From: Bacteroidaceae bacterium
GTDB taxonomy: Bacteria > Bacteroidota > Bacteroidia > Bacteroidales > Bacteroidaceae
DNA length: 35,283 bases
Direction: 5' to 3'
Assembly (NCBI GenBank): GCA_017617805.1
Contig: JAFZVN010000025.1
Location: 1-35,283 of the forward strand
Part shown: positions 1-9,368 of the stretch, one piece after another
Layout: each line of letters opens with the position of its first letter
How positions within the stretch are numbered: position 1 is the first letter of the stretch
Made by a program: the position numbers and the translations under genes
The notes under the pieces: model-generated
Database searches by the model: none
What the model was told of the DNA's origin: nothing
Seen by the model: only the letters and a program-made list of their open reading frames with translations

Positions 1-1830
1 CTGGCCGACGAGATGGGAATCGTCATGGGCACCTCGCACCACGAGCCGATGATGCGCTCGCATCGAGAATACCTAAAGCGTAAGGACGAGGTAGGTCCTT
101 GGGACTACGCTACGAATAAGGAACGCGTAGATCAGTTCTTCCGTGAGGGTATGGAGCGCAACAAGGCGTACGATAACCTCGTGACTATCGGCATGCGTGG
201 CGATGGCGACGTAGCGATGGGGAAGGGCGATGATCAGGAGAATATGAAGACGCTGCAAAACGTCATCAAGGGACAGCGCAAGATTATCAAGGATATCTAC
301 GGACGCGAGGATGCCGTGCCTCAGCTCTGGGCTATCTTCACAGAGGTGCAGCGTTACTATGATGCGGGCTTCACTGTGCCTGATGACGTCACGTTGCTCT
401 TCTGCGACAATAACTGGGGCTACATCCGCCGTATGGGTACCGAAGCAGAGCGCAAGCGCAAGGGTGGACTGGGTCTCTACTACCATATCGACATGAATGG
501 TGGTCCGTGGAACGACCGCTGGGTGAATACCACCACCGTGCCGAAGTTGCGTGAACAACTGAATCTTGCCTACAAGAGCGGCATCAACCGTGTCTGGATT
601 ATCAACGTGGGCGACCTGAAGCCCAAGGAGATGCCTATCTCGTTCATCATGGACTATGCGTGGTATGGACCCTCTGCTTTCGGTCCTCTTCCTTCTGACC
701 CCAAAGGGGTTAGACATGCTCGTTTTGATGATGAATTTGAGTGGCTCCGTGAGTGGACAGCCAGCGCATTGGGAGGTAACGACTATGCGCCTGATTGCGC
801 TGAGATTATCGCCCAATACTCGAAACTGAACCTGATGCGCAAGCCTGAGGTGCAGGTGCCAGGTCTGTTCAACTACGAGGAGATGCTCCGCCTGAACAAC
901 CAGTGGCAGTCTATTGTGCGGCGCTGCGAAAGACTGAAGGAGCAAATTCCCGCTGAGGCACAAGACGCTTTCTACCAGTTGGTATATTACCCTGCCGTAG
1001 CCAGCGCTGGTGTCGCTATGATGTATAACGCTGCTTCGATGGGCGATCGTGAGACGGTCGAAGAACTGATGGATCAAGACCGGCAACTCACCGACTATTA
1101 TAATAAGGTGATGGCTGGCGGCAAGTGGGACGGCATGATGCTCGACAACCATATCGGCTACACTAAGTGGAGCATTCCTGACGAGAATACGAATCCGATG
1201 GATCTGGGCTACAAGATTGATCACGACCTCAGCGCCTCGAAGGATACCCGTGAATACACCTTAGCAGCCGATGACTATCAGGAAATGGGTGAGGGATGGA
1301 TGCGATTGCCTGGACTTGGACGTGGCGATTGTTGCATCGGGGCTGCGGACGTGATGCGCCCGTCTGACGAGAGCGGAAAGGGTCCTGCACTTGAATACGA
1401 TATTGAATTAGCTCCCGTGGACGGCAAGGGTGCTGTGGCCATCGGTATCCTGCCTACACAAGACGTTTATCCCGCTCGTGGCCTGCGTCTTGGCGTACAG
1501 ATAGACGACTGGCCCATGGCGACCGTCGATGCCCGTCAGGGATTGCATGATGAGTTCGGAGAATATACACCAAAGAACCTTGCGCAGTCGAAGAAACTGA
1601 AGCCCCTGCCACCACACAACAACCTGCTGCTTAGTGGCTGGAAGAATGGTCGTAAGATGCTTCGTCGCGACGAGGTCTTCGACAATATCCGCTGGTTAGA
1701 GGTGAACTTTGGAAACATCTCTGCGGGTAAGCACAGGCTGAAGCTCATCATGATTGACCCCGAGATTGTGGTGGAGAGCATCGTAGTCAACCCCGACAAC
1801 AACCGCTATAGTTACTTCGGAACAAAATAG
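1..1830 (+). CDS. GH115 xylan alpha-1,2-glucuronidase, 5' end outside the window
   Basis: The reading frame is open from the first base and 609 residues are visible, so the N-terminal part lies upstream of the window. GH115 enzymes remove (4-O-methyl)glucuronic acid side chains from glucuronoxylan. The visible part has family-like blocks: TSHHEPM near the left edge, GMRGDGDVAM about 60 residues in, then LLFCDNNWGYIRRM, GLGLYYHIDMNGGP and INVGDLKPKEMP, which look like (beta/alpha)8-barrel strands. A helical segment follows, and the last 180 residues or so resemble the C-terminal beta-sandwich. Family members usually have over 800 residues, so roughly the first quarter to third is missing here. 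The next gene starts 11 bp downstream, which suggests co-transcription. Extracytoplasmic location is inferred, because the signal peptide is not visible. The family call is firm; the exact substrate is inferred. Confidence 0.88.
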   Translation: MADEMGIVMGTSHHEPMMRSHREYLKRKDEVGPWDYATNKERVDQFFREGMERNKAYDNLVTIGMRGDGDVAMGKGDDQENMKTLQNVIKGQRKIIKDIYGREDAVPQLWAIFTEVQRYYDAGFTVPDDVTLLFCDNNWGYIRRMGTEAERKRKGGLGLYYHIDMNGGPWNDRWVNTTTVPKLREQLNLAYKSGINRVWIINVGDLKPKEMPISFIMDYAWYGPSAFGPLPSDPKGVRHARFDDEFEWLREWTASALGGNDYAPDCAEIIAQYSKLNLMRKPEVQVPGLFNYEEMLRLNNQWQSIVRRCERLKEQIPAEAQDAFYQLVYYPAVASAGVAMMYNAASMGDRETVEELMDQDRQLTDYYNKVMAGGKWDGMMLDNHIGYTKWSIPDENTNPMDLGYKIDHDLSASKDTREYTLAADDYQEMGEGWMRLPGLGRGDCCIGAADVMRPSDESGKGPALEYDIELAPVDGKGAVAIGILPTQDVYPARGLRLGVQIDDWPMATVDARQGLHDEFGEYTPKNLAQSKKLKPLPPHNNLLLSGWKNGRKMLRRDEVFDNIRWLEVNFGNISAGKHRLKLIMIDPEIVVESIVVNPDNNRYSYFGTK

Positions 1831-1841
1831 AAAGAAATCAC

Positions 1842-3722
1842 ATGAATATGAAACGATATTTGAGAAAAGTGTTATGTGTGGCATTGGCCGTAGTGGGAAC
1901 GGTGGGTATCAAGGCGCAACGTGTGACAATGAGTCAGCCACATGGCTTCTACGCTACAGCGTTTTCGTTGTCGATGGCAGTGGAAGAGGCGGAGAATTCA
2001 GAGGGTTGGACGATTCGCTACACTTTGGACAGCAGTACGCCCACGGCGACCAGCCCTGCGTATGTGAGGCCGTTGACCATCAAGAGCAATACCATTGTGC
2101 GTGCGGCTGCCTTTGCTGGCGAGGAGCAGATGACGGACATCGCCACAGCTACCTATCTGTATGTGAACGATGTGCTGAACCAGAGCAACACGCCTGAAGG
2201 CTATCCAACGGAGTGGGGCAGTTATACCCAGATGTTCGGCACAGCCATCGCTGACTATGGTATGGACGAAGTGATGACGCAGGATGCGACGTTGGCTTCG
2301 AAGATTAAGAAGGGATTGAAGTCCTTGCCTGTGCTGAGCATCGTGACGGACAAGGAGAACCTGTTCAGTCATGAGAATGACGAAGAGACTGGCGGCATCT
2401 ATATCTTCACAGGGCCTCCAGTGGGCGATACCACAGGACACGGATGGACTCGTCCTGCCAGCGTCGAGCTGATCGGTGGTGAACAGAAGCATGACATGAG
2501 TGCCACCTGCGGACTCCGACTGCATGGTGGTCATGGACGTTTGGCTGAGAAGAATCCCAAACACTCGTTCCGTCTGGTTTTCAAGGAGAAATATGGGGCA
2601 AAGACGCTGAAATATCCGCTCTTTGGTGAGGACGAACCAGCCAAGTTCGACCAACTCGTGTTGCGTTGCCACTTCGGCAATTCCTGGCAGCACTGGATGG
2701 AGTCGAATCGGCAGAAGGCACAATACACACGTGATGTGTGGGCACGCAGGATGCAGCGGAAGATGGGACATACGAGCGTGAATGCACTCTATGTGAATCT
2801 CTTCCTCAATGGCATGTATTGGGGACTCTACAACATCGCTGAACGGGTGGATGACCAGTTTGGCAAGGATCATCTGGGTGGCAAGAAGGGTGACATTGAT
2901 GTCATCAAGGTGGAAGAGGATGGTGGCAACCACCTCGAAGCCGCTCAGGGCGACATGGAGGCGTGGAACCTGATGGTGGAGACGGTGGCTCAAGCGGCTG
3001 ACGATGCTGCATACGAGCAGTTGGACACCTTGCTTGACATCGACAACTTCATCGACTATATGCTCATCAACCAATATGCAGGCAACACGGACTGGGATCA
3101 TCACAACTGGTATGCCATCCGTCGGCGAGGCTTGGACAGCGAAGGTTTCCGTTTCCTCTGCTGGGACTCTGAGCTGATTCTCGACAATGTGAATGAGAAT
3201 GTGTTGGGCAAGAACAATGGGAGACAATATCCCACGGGCATCTTCAACCACCTGATGGAGAATGAGCAGTTTGCACGCCGATACCTCAAACGTGCCCTCA
3301 TTGTCTTGGCTGACGATGGGCTTTTGGGACAAGCGTCCTCAGAACAACTTTGGGACAGCCTCTACTACAACATTGAGACAGCCCTCTATGCCGAGTCAGC
3401 CCGTTGGGGTGATTATCGTCGTGACGTGCATCCCTACACCACGAAGGGACATCGCTATACGGTGGATAAATACTACCAGAAGGAGCGTCAACGTCTCCAT
3501 GATGAGTATTTTCCTGTACGTTCCCAGCGTGTGCTCAGCAGCATCATCGACTTTGTGGATATCGATGACCTCGAAGCCCTGCAACAGGAGGCGCTCGCCA
3601 TCATGCAACCTGCCACAACAGCCGTATCTGATGACAAATACTACAACTTGCAAGGTCAACCAGTGGCACATCCAACGCGTGGCATCTATATCTATCATGG
3701 TAAAAAGGTGTATGTGAAGTAA
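1842..3722 (+). CDS. secreted CotH-kinase-family protein with chitobiase-C-like N-terminal domain
   Basis: The protein has 626 residues. A signal peptide (about residues 1-25, ending GIKAQ) is followed by a beta-sandwich typical of the chitobiase/beta-hexosaminidase C-terminal repeat (about 28-110; RYTLDSSTPTATSPAY). The CotH domain spans about 155-470, with LRLHGGHGR, KHSFRLVFKEKYG, LFLNGMYWGLYNIAERVDDQ and a later CWDSELIL acidic motif. CotH proteins are atypical protein kinases first known from spore coats; in gut Bacteroidetes they often sit among polysaccharide-degradation genes and their substrates are unknown. The C-terminus, YYNLQGQPV followed by GIYIYHGKKVYVK, matches the tail seen on many Prevotella secreted proteins and may be a sorting or anchoring signal. 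It lies 11 bp after the GH115 gene. An in-frame ATG two codons later (1848) is an alternative start. Confidence 0.85.
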   Translation: MNMKRYLRKVLCVALAVVGTVGIKAQRVTMSQPHGFYATAFSLSMAVEEAENSEGWTIRYTLDSSTPTATSPAYVRPLTIKSNTIVRAAAFAGEEQMTDIATATYLYVNDVLNQSNTPEGYPTEWGSYTQMFGTAIADYGMDEVMTQDATLASKIKKGLKSLPVLSIVTDKENLFSHENDEETGGIYIFTGPPVGDTTGHGWTRPASVELIGGEQKHDMSATCGLRLHGGHGRLAEKNPKHSFRLVFKEKYGAKTLKYPLFGEDEPAKFDQLVLRCHFGNSWQHWMESNRQKAQYTRDVWARRMQRKMGHTSVNALYVNLFLNGMYWGLYNIAERVDDQFGKDHLGGKKGDIDVIKVEEDGGNHLEAAQGDMEAWNLMVETVAQAADDAAYEQLDTLLDIDNFIDYMLINQYAGNTDWDHHNWYAIRRRGLDSEGFRFLCWDSELILDNVNENVLGKNNGRQYPTGIFNHLMENEQFARRYLKRALIVLADDGLLGQASSEQLWDSLYYNIETALYAESARWGDYRRDVHPYTTKGHRYTVDKYYQKERQRLHDEYFPVRSQRVLSSIIDFVDIDDLEALQQEALAIMQPATTAVSDDKYYNLQGQPVAHPTRGIYIYHGKKVYVK

Positions 3723-3821
3723 TTCAAGCATTTCTCCCAACGCATTTGCTGCAGATAGAGGTCGATTTTGCGGTATGAATGGTAAATTCGTCTTGTTCCG
3801 TCGATTTCGTGGGGCGAAAGG

Positions 3822-3852
3822 TTGTATGTTGTAAATTTAATGCCTACCTTTG
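3822..3852 (+). promoter_or_regulatory. Bacteroidetes-type promoter of the PurF-like gene
   Basis: A TTG at 3822-3824 and TACCTTTG at 3845-3852 are 20 bp apart, matching the Bacteroidetes -33/-7 consensus. The start site should lie about 7 nt downstream, near 3859, which leaves a leader of about 23 nt before the ATG at 3882. This placement rules out the longer reading frame that begins inside the promoter. Confidence 0.8.
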
Positions 3853-3881
3853 CAGCGAATTTCATAACAAGCATCTATTTT

Positions 3882-5369
3882 ATGGGAGGTTTTTTTGGAA
3901 CCGTATCGGTGGAAAAGTGTGCGGCTGACCTTTTCTACGGCACTGATTATCAGTCGCATCTCGGAACTCGGCGTGGAGGTATGGCCTCGTATAGCAAGGA
4001 GAAGGGTTTCTACCGCGCCATCCACAATTTGGAGAGTACCTATTTTCGTACACGTTTTGAGCCAGAACTGCCTAAGTTTGACGGTGAGGCTGGTATCGGC
4101 ATCATCAGCGACACGGATGCGCAGCCGATGCTGTTCAACAGTCACTTGGGGCGTTTTGCCATCGTGACCGTGGCGAAAATCAACAATATGGAAGAAATCG
4201 CTGGCAAGCTGCTGGAGGATAACATGTATCTGTCGGAGTTTTCATCAGGCAAGATCAATCCAACAGAGCTGATTGGCGTGATGATAGTGCAGGGCAAAAA
4301 CTTTGTCGATGGCATCGAGAATGTATTCAGATACGTGAAGGGCTCTTGTTCCATGCTGCTGTTGACAGAGGATGGTATCATCGCCGCTCGTGACGCTTGG
4401 GGTCGCACACCTATCGTCATTGGTCAGAAGGAAGGCGCTATGGCTGCCACGAGCGAGAACACGGCGTTTGCCAACTTGGGTTATGAGACGAGTTACTTCG
4501 TGGGACCAGGTGAGATTGTACGTCTGCGTGCCAATGGGATGGAGCAGCTCAGAAAGCCCAACAAGAAGATGCAGATTTGTTCCTTCCTGTGGATTTACTA
4601 CGGATTCCCCACCTCGTCGTATGAAGGCAAGAATGTGGAGGATGTGCGTTTTGAGACAGGTCGTGTGATGGGTGAACAGGATGACATCGAGATAGACTGT
4701 GTGGGTGGTATCCCAGACTCTGGTATCGGTATGGCTGTGGGCTATAGTGCAGGTAGCAAGATTCCTTATCGTCGTGGCATCAGCAAATACACACCCACAT
4801 GGCCACGTTCGTTCATGCCACCAAATCAGGAGGTGCGCAACCTCGTGGCGAAGATGAAGCTCATCCCCAACAAGGAGATGTTGCGTGGCAAGCGTTGTCT
4901 GTTCTGCGATGACTCGATTGTGCGTGGTACGCAGTTGAGAGAGAACACGAAGGTGCTGAAGGAATTGGGCGCTACAGAGGTACACATGCGTATTGCTTGT
5001 CCACCGCTGATTTATGCTTGTCCATTCGTGAACTTCTCTGCCAGCAAATCAGAACTGGAACTGGTGACCCGTCGTGTCATCAAGGATTTGGAAACCCACT
5101 CTCGCACAGCCACTATGTTGGCCGATGCGCAGACGGCTCAGAATGTGGAGGTGCCTGCTGAACGTCTCAAGGCTTATTCCACGACCAATTCGCCAGAATA
5201 CAAGGCGATGGTGGAAGAGATTGCTCGCCGACTGAATCTTGACAGCCTCAAGTTCTCTTCGATTGAGACCATCGTGAAGGCCATCGGATTGGAGAAGTGC
5301 CAGATCTGTACCCACTGCTTCGACGGAACCTCATTCCACTCGTTGAATGAAGAGAACACGAACGAGTGA
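3882..5369 (+). CDS. amidophosphoribosyltransferase-like protein lacking the glutaminase Cys
   Basis: The protein has 495 residues and the two-domain layout of glutamine PRPP amidotransferase, the first enzyme of purine synthesis: an Ntn-type glutaminase fold (about 1-240; SHLGTRRGGMA, NSHLGRFAIVT, ARDAWGRTPIVIG) and a type I phosphoribosyltransferase domain. The PRPP loop is seen as CLFCDDSIVRGTQLRE. The C-terminal KCQICTHCFDGTS resembles the cysteines that bind Fe-S in Bacillus-type PurF. PurF normally begins MCGxxG and uses the exposed Cys as glutaminase nucleophile; here the protein begins MGGFFGT, so that Cys is replaced by Gly. The start at 3882 follows from the promoter position and the MGGFFG alignment. 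I infer a paralogue that uses ammonia or has another role; a canonical purF probably exists elsewhere in the genome. Confidence 0.85.
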   Translation: MGGFFGTVSVEKCAADLFYGTDYQSHLGTRRGGMASYSKEKGFYRAIHNLESTYFRTRFEPELPKFDGEAGIGIISDTDAQPMLFNSHLGRFAIVTVAKINNMEEIAGKLLEDNMYLSEFSSGKINPTELIGVMIVQGKNFVDGIENVFRYVKGSCSMLLLTEDGIIAARDAWGRTPIVIGQKEGAMAATSENTAFANLGYETSYFVGPGEIVRLRANGMEQLRKPNKKMQICSFLWIYYGFPTSSYEGKNVEDVRFETGRVMGEQDDIEIDCVGGIPDSGIGMAVGYSAGSKIPYRRGISKYTPTWPRSFMPPNQEVRNLVAKMKLIPNKEMLRGKRCLFCDDSIVRGTQLRENTKVLKELGATEVHMRIACPPLIYACPFVNFSASKSELELVTRRVIKDLETHSRTATMLADAQTAQNVEVPAERLKAYSTTNSPEYKAMVEEIARRLNLDSLKFSSIETIVKAIGLEKCQICTHCFDGTSFHSLNEENTNE

Positions 5370-5389
5370 AGGGTAAAAGGGTAAGTTAA

Positions 5390-5481
5390 AAGTGATAAGT
5401 GAAAAGTGAAAAATTTGCTACCGCAGCTGCTGGTCATCTGTTGACTAACTGCTGCGGTAGCAAATTTTACACTTATCACTT
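5390..5481. terminator. large composite inverted repeat, likely bidirectional terminator
   Basis: This lies between two convergent genes. The inner perfect arms are 18 bp (5410-5427 and 5451-5468, core GCTACCGCAGC) around a 23-nt loop. The outer arms are a further 12 bp (5390-5401 and 5470-5481, AAGTGATAAGTG). A purine-rich segment of about 8 nt is unpaired on the left side only. A/T runs flank the inner stem on both strands, so it can end transcription in both directions. The outer arms resemble the AAGTGAAAA-type repeats seen at 21331-21533. Confidence 0.75.
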
Positions 5482-5493
5482 ATCCTTTTTCCC

Positions 5494-6300
5494 TTACTTA
5501 ATCAGGCTTTTGTGAGAAGCTGCGATGTCTTCCTTAGCCTGTTCGAGCTGAGTCTTGAACTCATCAACTGTGATGGCGTTGAACACAGCGAGAGGTTTGA
5601 TGGCCTCAGTAACAGGTACAAGCTCTGGGTCGTAAGCAGAAAGACGCTCGATGGCATCCTGCAGGAGAGCGACGCGGAGTGTGATGTCGGCAACAGACTC
5701 ATCGTCAAAAGCACCGATGAACTTCTCTGAATTCTGAGAAGCCACATAAAGCTGCTCAACGATAGAAGAAGCGGCCAACTGCCAGAAGTAGTTGATGCGG
5801 CCGTTCTCGTTCATGGCGTTGTAGAGGTCGCCAGAAGCTGCGAACACGTTGCTAACACCGTCGAGTACCTTGAATGAAGGGTCGTTGATGTCAGAAGCGA
5901 GCTTGGTGATGGCTTCCTCATATTCGTCAGTAGGCATGTCGTAGAGCTTAGCGACTTCCTTGTCAACAGACAGGGCGCTGATGGCACGATACTTCTCAGC
6001 CAGTGTGATGGCGCTCTCAGCTACAGATGGAGCGAAGAGGTAGTCAGGCTTCACCTGCTTTTCCTCGTCAGTGAGGACATACTTACCATCGCCTTCTTTC
6101 TTGAACATGGGGAGTGGCTTGAGTTTGCCGAAGTCAGAAGCCAAGCTGTCAATCTGTACCTTGATGTTCTGCTCAATCTGCTCTTGTTCGAAAGACTTGA
6201 CAGAATCTGTTCCGTCTTGATTGTTGTTGTTTTGTGTGCCTTTGCAAGCTACAAAAGCAACGGCTGCAAGAACTACAGCGAAAAATGATAATTTCTTCAT
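5494..6300 (-). CDS. lipoprotein of unknown function
   Basis: The protein has 268 residues. The N-terminus has basic residues, a hydrophobic stretch and the lipobox VAFVAC (Cys about 19), followed by an N/Q-rich linker, so it should be a lipid-anchored envelope protein. The mature part is mostly helical, acidic and Ala/Leu-rich, with no catalytic motif that I recognise. It starts 69 bp after the end of the ABC transporter gene on the same strand and could share its transcript. It converges on the PurF-like gene, with the long terminator at 5390-5481 between them. It is probably a Bacteroidales-conserved lipoprotein; I cannot assign a function. Confidence 0.75.
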   Translation of the reverse strand: MKKLSFFAVVLAAVAFVACKGTQNNNNQDGTDSVKSFEQEQIEQNIKVQIDSLASDFGKLKPLPMFKKEGDGKYVLTDEEKQVKPDYLFAPSVAESAITLAEKYRAISALSVDKEVAKLYDMPTDEYEEAITKLASDINDPSFKVLDGVSNVFAASGDLYNAMNENGRINYFWQLAASSIVEQLYVASQNSEKFIGAFDDESVADITLRVALLQDAIERLSAYDPELVPVTEAIKPLAVFNAITVDEFKTQLEQAKEDIAASHKSLIK

Positions 6301-6369
6301 CTTGTTTTGAGTTTTTATTGAGTTGTTAATAATTTATTGTTCTTGAGTGTTATGGTTGTTGATGCTTGA

Positions 6370-9273
6370 TCAGTATCCTTCTTTTCTGACGTAGCGTCCT
6401 GGGCAATCGGTGAAGAGCAGGATGGCAAGGATGATGCTCATGATGCCCATGACGGAGAGGTTGAACCAGAGGGTCTTGATGTGCTGGTTGCCTAAGATTT
6501 TCTCGCTGCTGTAGAAAGGAGCACGTCCCCATGTGTTGCGAGGTGTCAGATAGACGATACCTGCACGTGGCACGATGTGGCCATCCACAATGTCGATGGT
6601 TCTCCGTTGGTCGGCTCCTGTCACCACATCTTTCAACTTCAGGTTGTAGTGGTCACGTTTCAGCGCCATGATGTCATCCTTTCCTTTCGCCTGAATCATC
6701 TGCGCCATCTGCGCGTCCGCTTTCAAGGTCACCTTGTTACCTTGTGTCACCAGAATGCGCTCGGCATCCTTCATGTATTGGTGCAACGACTCATAGGAAT
6801 TATCGCCGTGGTAAGGCTCCATACCGCATTGCTCTGTGATCAGTGGCAGGTTGGTCTGTATCACCTCCATGTGTTCAGGCTTGACAGGCTTGCCGTTCTT
6901 CTCCTCGTCACGCTTCGTCTCCAATTGTGACTGCAGTTCGTAGAGGAAGACGGAGTTGTAATAGAGGTTCTCATATTTCTTCTTGTCCAGCTCGAAGAGG
7001 TCTTTCTCGTAGGCATTGTCAGTGAAAGAGGTGACGGCCAGTGCTTCGTATGCCCAGCGTGAGGGAATGACATCGCCTATCACAGGCACATTCCCTGTAG
7101 TGCTCTTGGGTGTGAGGTCAGAGAAGCTCACCACCAATCCGCAGAGGAGAATCTGAGGAATGAGCAACATGGGGATGCTGATGTAGATGGCAATGACAGA
7201 ACTCAAACATTGTGACAGCAAGAGGCCAATCAGGTTGGACAGGAAGGCTGTGATGAACAAGATGAGCCACCAGACGCCAAAGAGTCCGTGCAAGCCCATG
7301 ATGGCATTGCCAATGAGGATGAACAAGCACGTCTGCACCAATGAGACGCCGGCCATATAGATGATTTTCGACCAGATGTAACTGCTGTGTGACAAGTGAA
7401 GGAATTTCTCTCGCTTCAGCAGGGCACGATCTTTGATGATTTCTTCTGCACTACCGCTCATGCCGATGAAAGTTGCCACGATCACGGCCATGAAGAAGTA
7501 GCTGACGAGGTTCTTGTTCTCCATCACGCTGTATCCTTCTGGAGGAGCATAACGTGTGAGCAAGGCACAAACGACTGCCAACACAGGTGCCTCCAGCAGG
7601 GTGATGCCCAGATACTGCAAGTTGGTGATTTTCGTCTTCACGTTGCGATGGAGGAAGATGGCAAACTGTTTCAGCGGATTGGGCTTCTTCTGGTCTGAAG
7701 CTGGTACGGCACTCACTTTGGGTGTGGGTTGCTCTGTCCGTCTGTCCAAATAGAGCTGATGCCACTCCTGTGGAGTCATCTTGCGCTCGTCGGAGATTTC
7801 GCCACTATGATTGAGCGTCTTCTCGTCGATGATGTTCAGCACAATCTCTGGGTTCACATTGCCACAGGTAGGACATGCGCTGGTCTCTGCATCGGCATAG
7901 TTGGCAGCCTCCTTGAAGTAGGTGATGGCATCGATAGGATTGCCATCAAACACAGGATAGCCTCCTCGGTCAAGCAGCCACAGGCGGTCGAAGAGTTTAT
8001 AGACGTCGCTGGAAGGCTGGTGGATGTTCACCACAATCAGCTTTCCCTTGCAGGTTTGCTCCTTCAGCAGGTTGATCACCTTTTCTGTGTCGGCTGACGA
8101 AAGTCCTGAAGTAGGTTCATCGAGGAAGAGCACGGCAGGCTCACGGATCAGCTCCAGCGCGATGTTCAGTCGTTTTCGTTGACCTCCAGAGATATATTTG
8201 TTGATGGCGGAACCCACCTTCAGGTCTTTGGCGGCATCCAGTCCCAAGTCCTTCAAAGTCTTCAGCACTCGTCGGTCAATCTCCTCGTCAGGCATGCCAT
8301 CGAAACAGAGCTTGGCGGTGAACCAAAGGTTCTGATACACCGTCAGTTCCTCAATCAGCAGGTCATCTTGTGGCACAAAGCCAATTAGCCTTTTTGCTTC
8401 TGGCTCTGAGATACTGTGTCCGTTGATGGTGATGCTTCCTTCCTGTGGGATGAGGCTGCCATTCAGAATGGACAGCAAAGTGGATTTACCTGTACCTGAC
8501 CCACCCATGATGGCCAGCAGTTCGCCACTTCGCAGGGTGAAACTGAGGTCGTGCATGCCGTTGTCGCTGTTGGGGAATCGGAAGTTGATGTCACGTCCAC
8601 AGAACTCCACAGCCTCTTGCTCGTCACGCTTCGTGCCCCACTTCTTGCCATAGGCATCCATGATGGTGGAGTAGTAGATAGGTTTGCCGTTGTGTCCTTT
8701 CAGCACACTGCTCTGTTGCAACACTTGATAAGCGCCAGACAACACAGGCACATCGTTCAACAGCACCGTATCCTCTCCCATATAGGTGAACACCAACAAT
8801 TTGGTGTCAGCATCATACAAAGTCTTCAGTTGTCCATCCCATCCCTCCAACTGGTGAATCATCACATGTTCTGTTTCCGTGCCGTTCACGAAATCCGTGA
8901 AGTTCTGAAACTGGCTTTCGGAGATACCAAAGCAATCTGCCACCATTTGGAAGATCGTGTGTACCACACCGTCACGGTTGCCACAGAATTCCATCAGTCG
9001 CAACAACAGGAGTGCCTCTTCTGTAGCACGTATCTTTCCATGCAGGTTGGTGCAGATGGAATTGACGATATCTTTCGAATGTAGTTCGTCCGACATCTCG
9101 TAGGCTGTGCGCATGTCATCGTAGAGTCCGATGTAAGTATCAATGTTTCGGATTCCAAAATGGTGACGCAGATAATTGACGAGCATGGCTTTTGCTCGTA
9201 CTTCATCCACTTGCTCTTCTTTGCCAAACAAGGCGAAAAGGCTGAGGAAACTTGAAAGGATGATATCTGTCAT
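6370..9273 (-). CDS. ABCG-like ABC transporter fusion (NBD plus ABC-2 permease) with extra N-terminal domain
   Basis: The protein has 967 residues. Residues 1-130 or so form a helical region (KEEQVDEVRAKAMLVNYL...) that looks like a TerB-type domain, a weak resemblance. The nucleotide-binding domain spans about 225-470: Walker A GGSGTGKS (257-264), signature SGGQR (362-366) and Walker B VLFLDEP (381-387). A CPTCG motif just after it may bind a metal. Five or so membrane segments follow (about 555-740), then a long polar region with KKKYENLYYNS, then a final membrane segment near the C-terminus. The NBD-then-permease order is that of ABCG half-transporters and of bacterial ABC-2 fusions. The substrate is unknown. 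It is monocistronic or followed by the lipoprotein gene; a TAAATTTG -7 element lies upstream. Confidence 0.85.
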   Translation of the reverse strand: MTDIILSSFLSLFALFGKEEQVDEVRAKAMLVNYLRHHFGIRNIDTYIGLYDDMRTAYEMSDELHSKDIVNSICTNLHGKIRATEEALLLLRLMEFCGNRDGVVHTIFQMVADCFGISESQFQNFTDFVNGTETEHVMIHQLEGWDGQLKTLYDADTKLLVFTYMGEDTVLLNDVPVLSGAYQVLQQSSVLKGHNGKPIYYSTIMDAYGKKWGTKRDEQEAVEFCGRDINFRFPNSDNGMHDLSFTLRSGELLAIMGGSGTGKSTLLSILNGSLIPQEGSITINGHSISEPEAKRLIGFVPQDDLLIEELTVYQNLWFTAKLCFDGMPDEEIDRRVLKTLKDLGLDAAKDLKVGSAINKYISGGQRKRLNIALELIREPAVLFLDEPTSGLSSADTEKVINLLKEQTCKGKLIVVNIHQPSSDVYKLFDRLWLLDRGGYPVFDGNPIDAITYFKEAANYADAETSACPTCGNVNPEIVLNIIDEKTLNHSGEISDERKMTPQEWHQLYLDRRTEQPTPKVSAVPASDQKKPNPLKQFAIFLHRNVKTKITNLQYLGITLLEAPVLAVVCALLTRYAPPEGYSVMENKNLVSYFFMAVIVATFIGMSGSAEEIIKDRALLKREKFLHLSHSSYIWSKIIYMAGVSLVQTCLFILIGNAIMGLHGLFGVWWLILFITAFLSNLIGLLLSQCLSSVIAIYISIPMLLIPQILLCGLVVSFSDLTPKSTTGNVPVIGDVIPSRWAYEALAVTSFTDNAYEKDLFELDKKKYENLYYNSVFLYELQSQLETKRDEEKNGKPVKPEHMEVIQTNLPLITEQCGMEPYHGDNSYESLHQYMKDAERILVTQGNKVTLKADAQMAQMIQAKGKDDIMALKRDHYNLKLKDVVTGADQRRTIDIVDGHIVPRAGIVYLTPRNTWGRAPFYSSEKILGNQHIKTLWFNLSVMGIMSIILAILLFTDCPGRYVRKEGY

Positions 9274-9316
9274 GTTGAATGTCGAACGTTGGTTGGATCA
9301 GACATACTATAGAGTG

Positions 9317-9324
9317 CAAATTTA
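9317..9324 (-). promoter_or_regulatory. -7 element of the ABC transporter gene
   Basis: On the minus strand this reads TAAATTTG, matching TAnnTTTG, and lies 44 bp upstream of the ATG at 9273. I see no clear TTG at the -33 spacing, so this is supported by the -7 element alone. Confidence 0.5.
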
Positions 9325-9368
9325 AGAATAATTTCTGCGTGCAGTTTTGAACTAAAAGTTAAAAAACA

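Noticed and set aside
1998-3332. 444-codon open frame opposite the CotH gene
   Set aside because: It is a shadow frame with no recognisable domain or start signals.
3822-3881. Twenty-codon N-terminal extension of the PurF-like gene
   Set aside because: The -33 and -7 promoter elements lie inside it, and homologues begin at MGGFFG.
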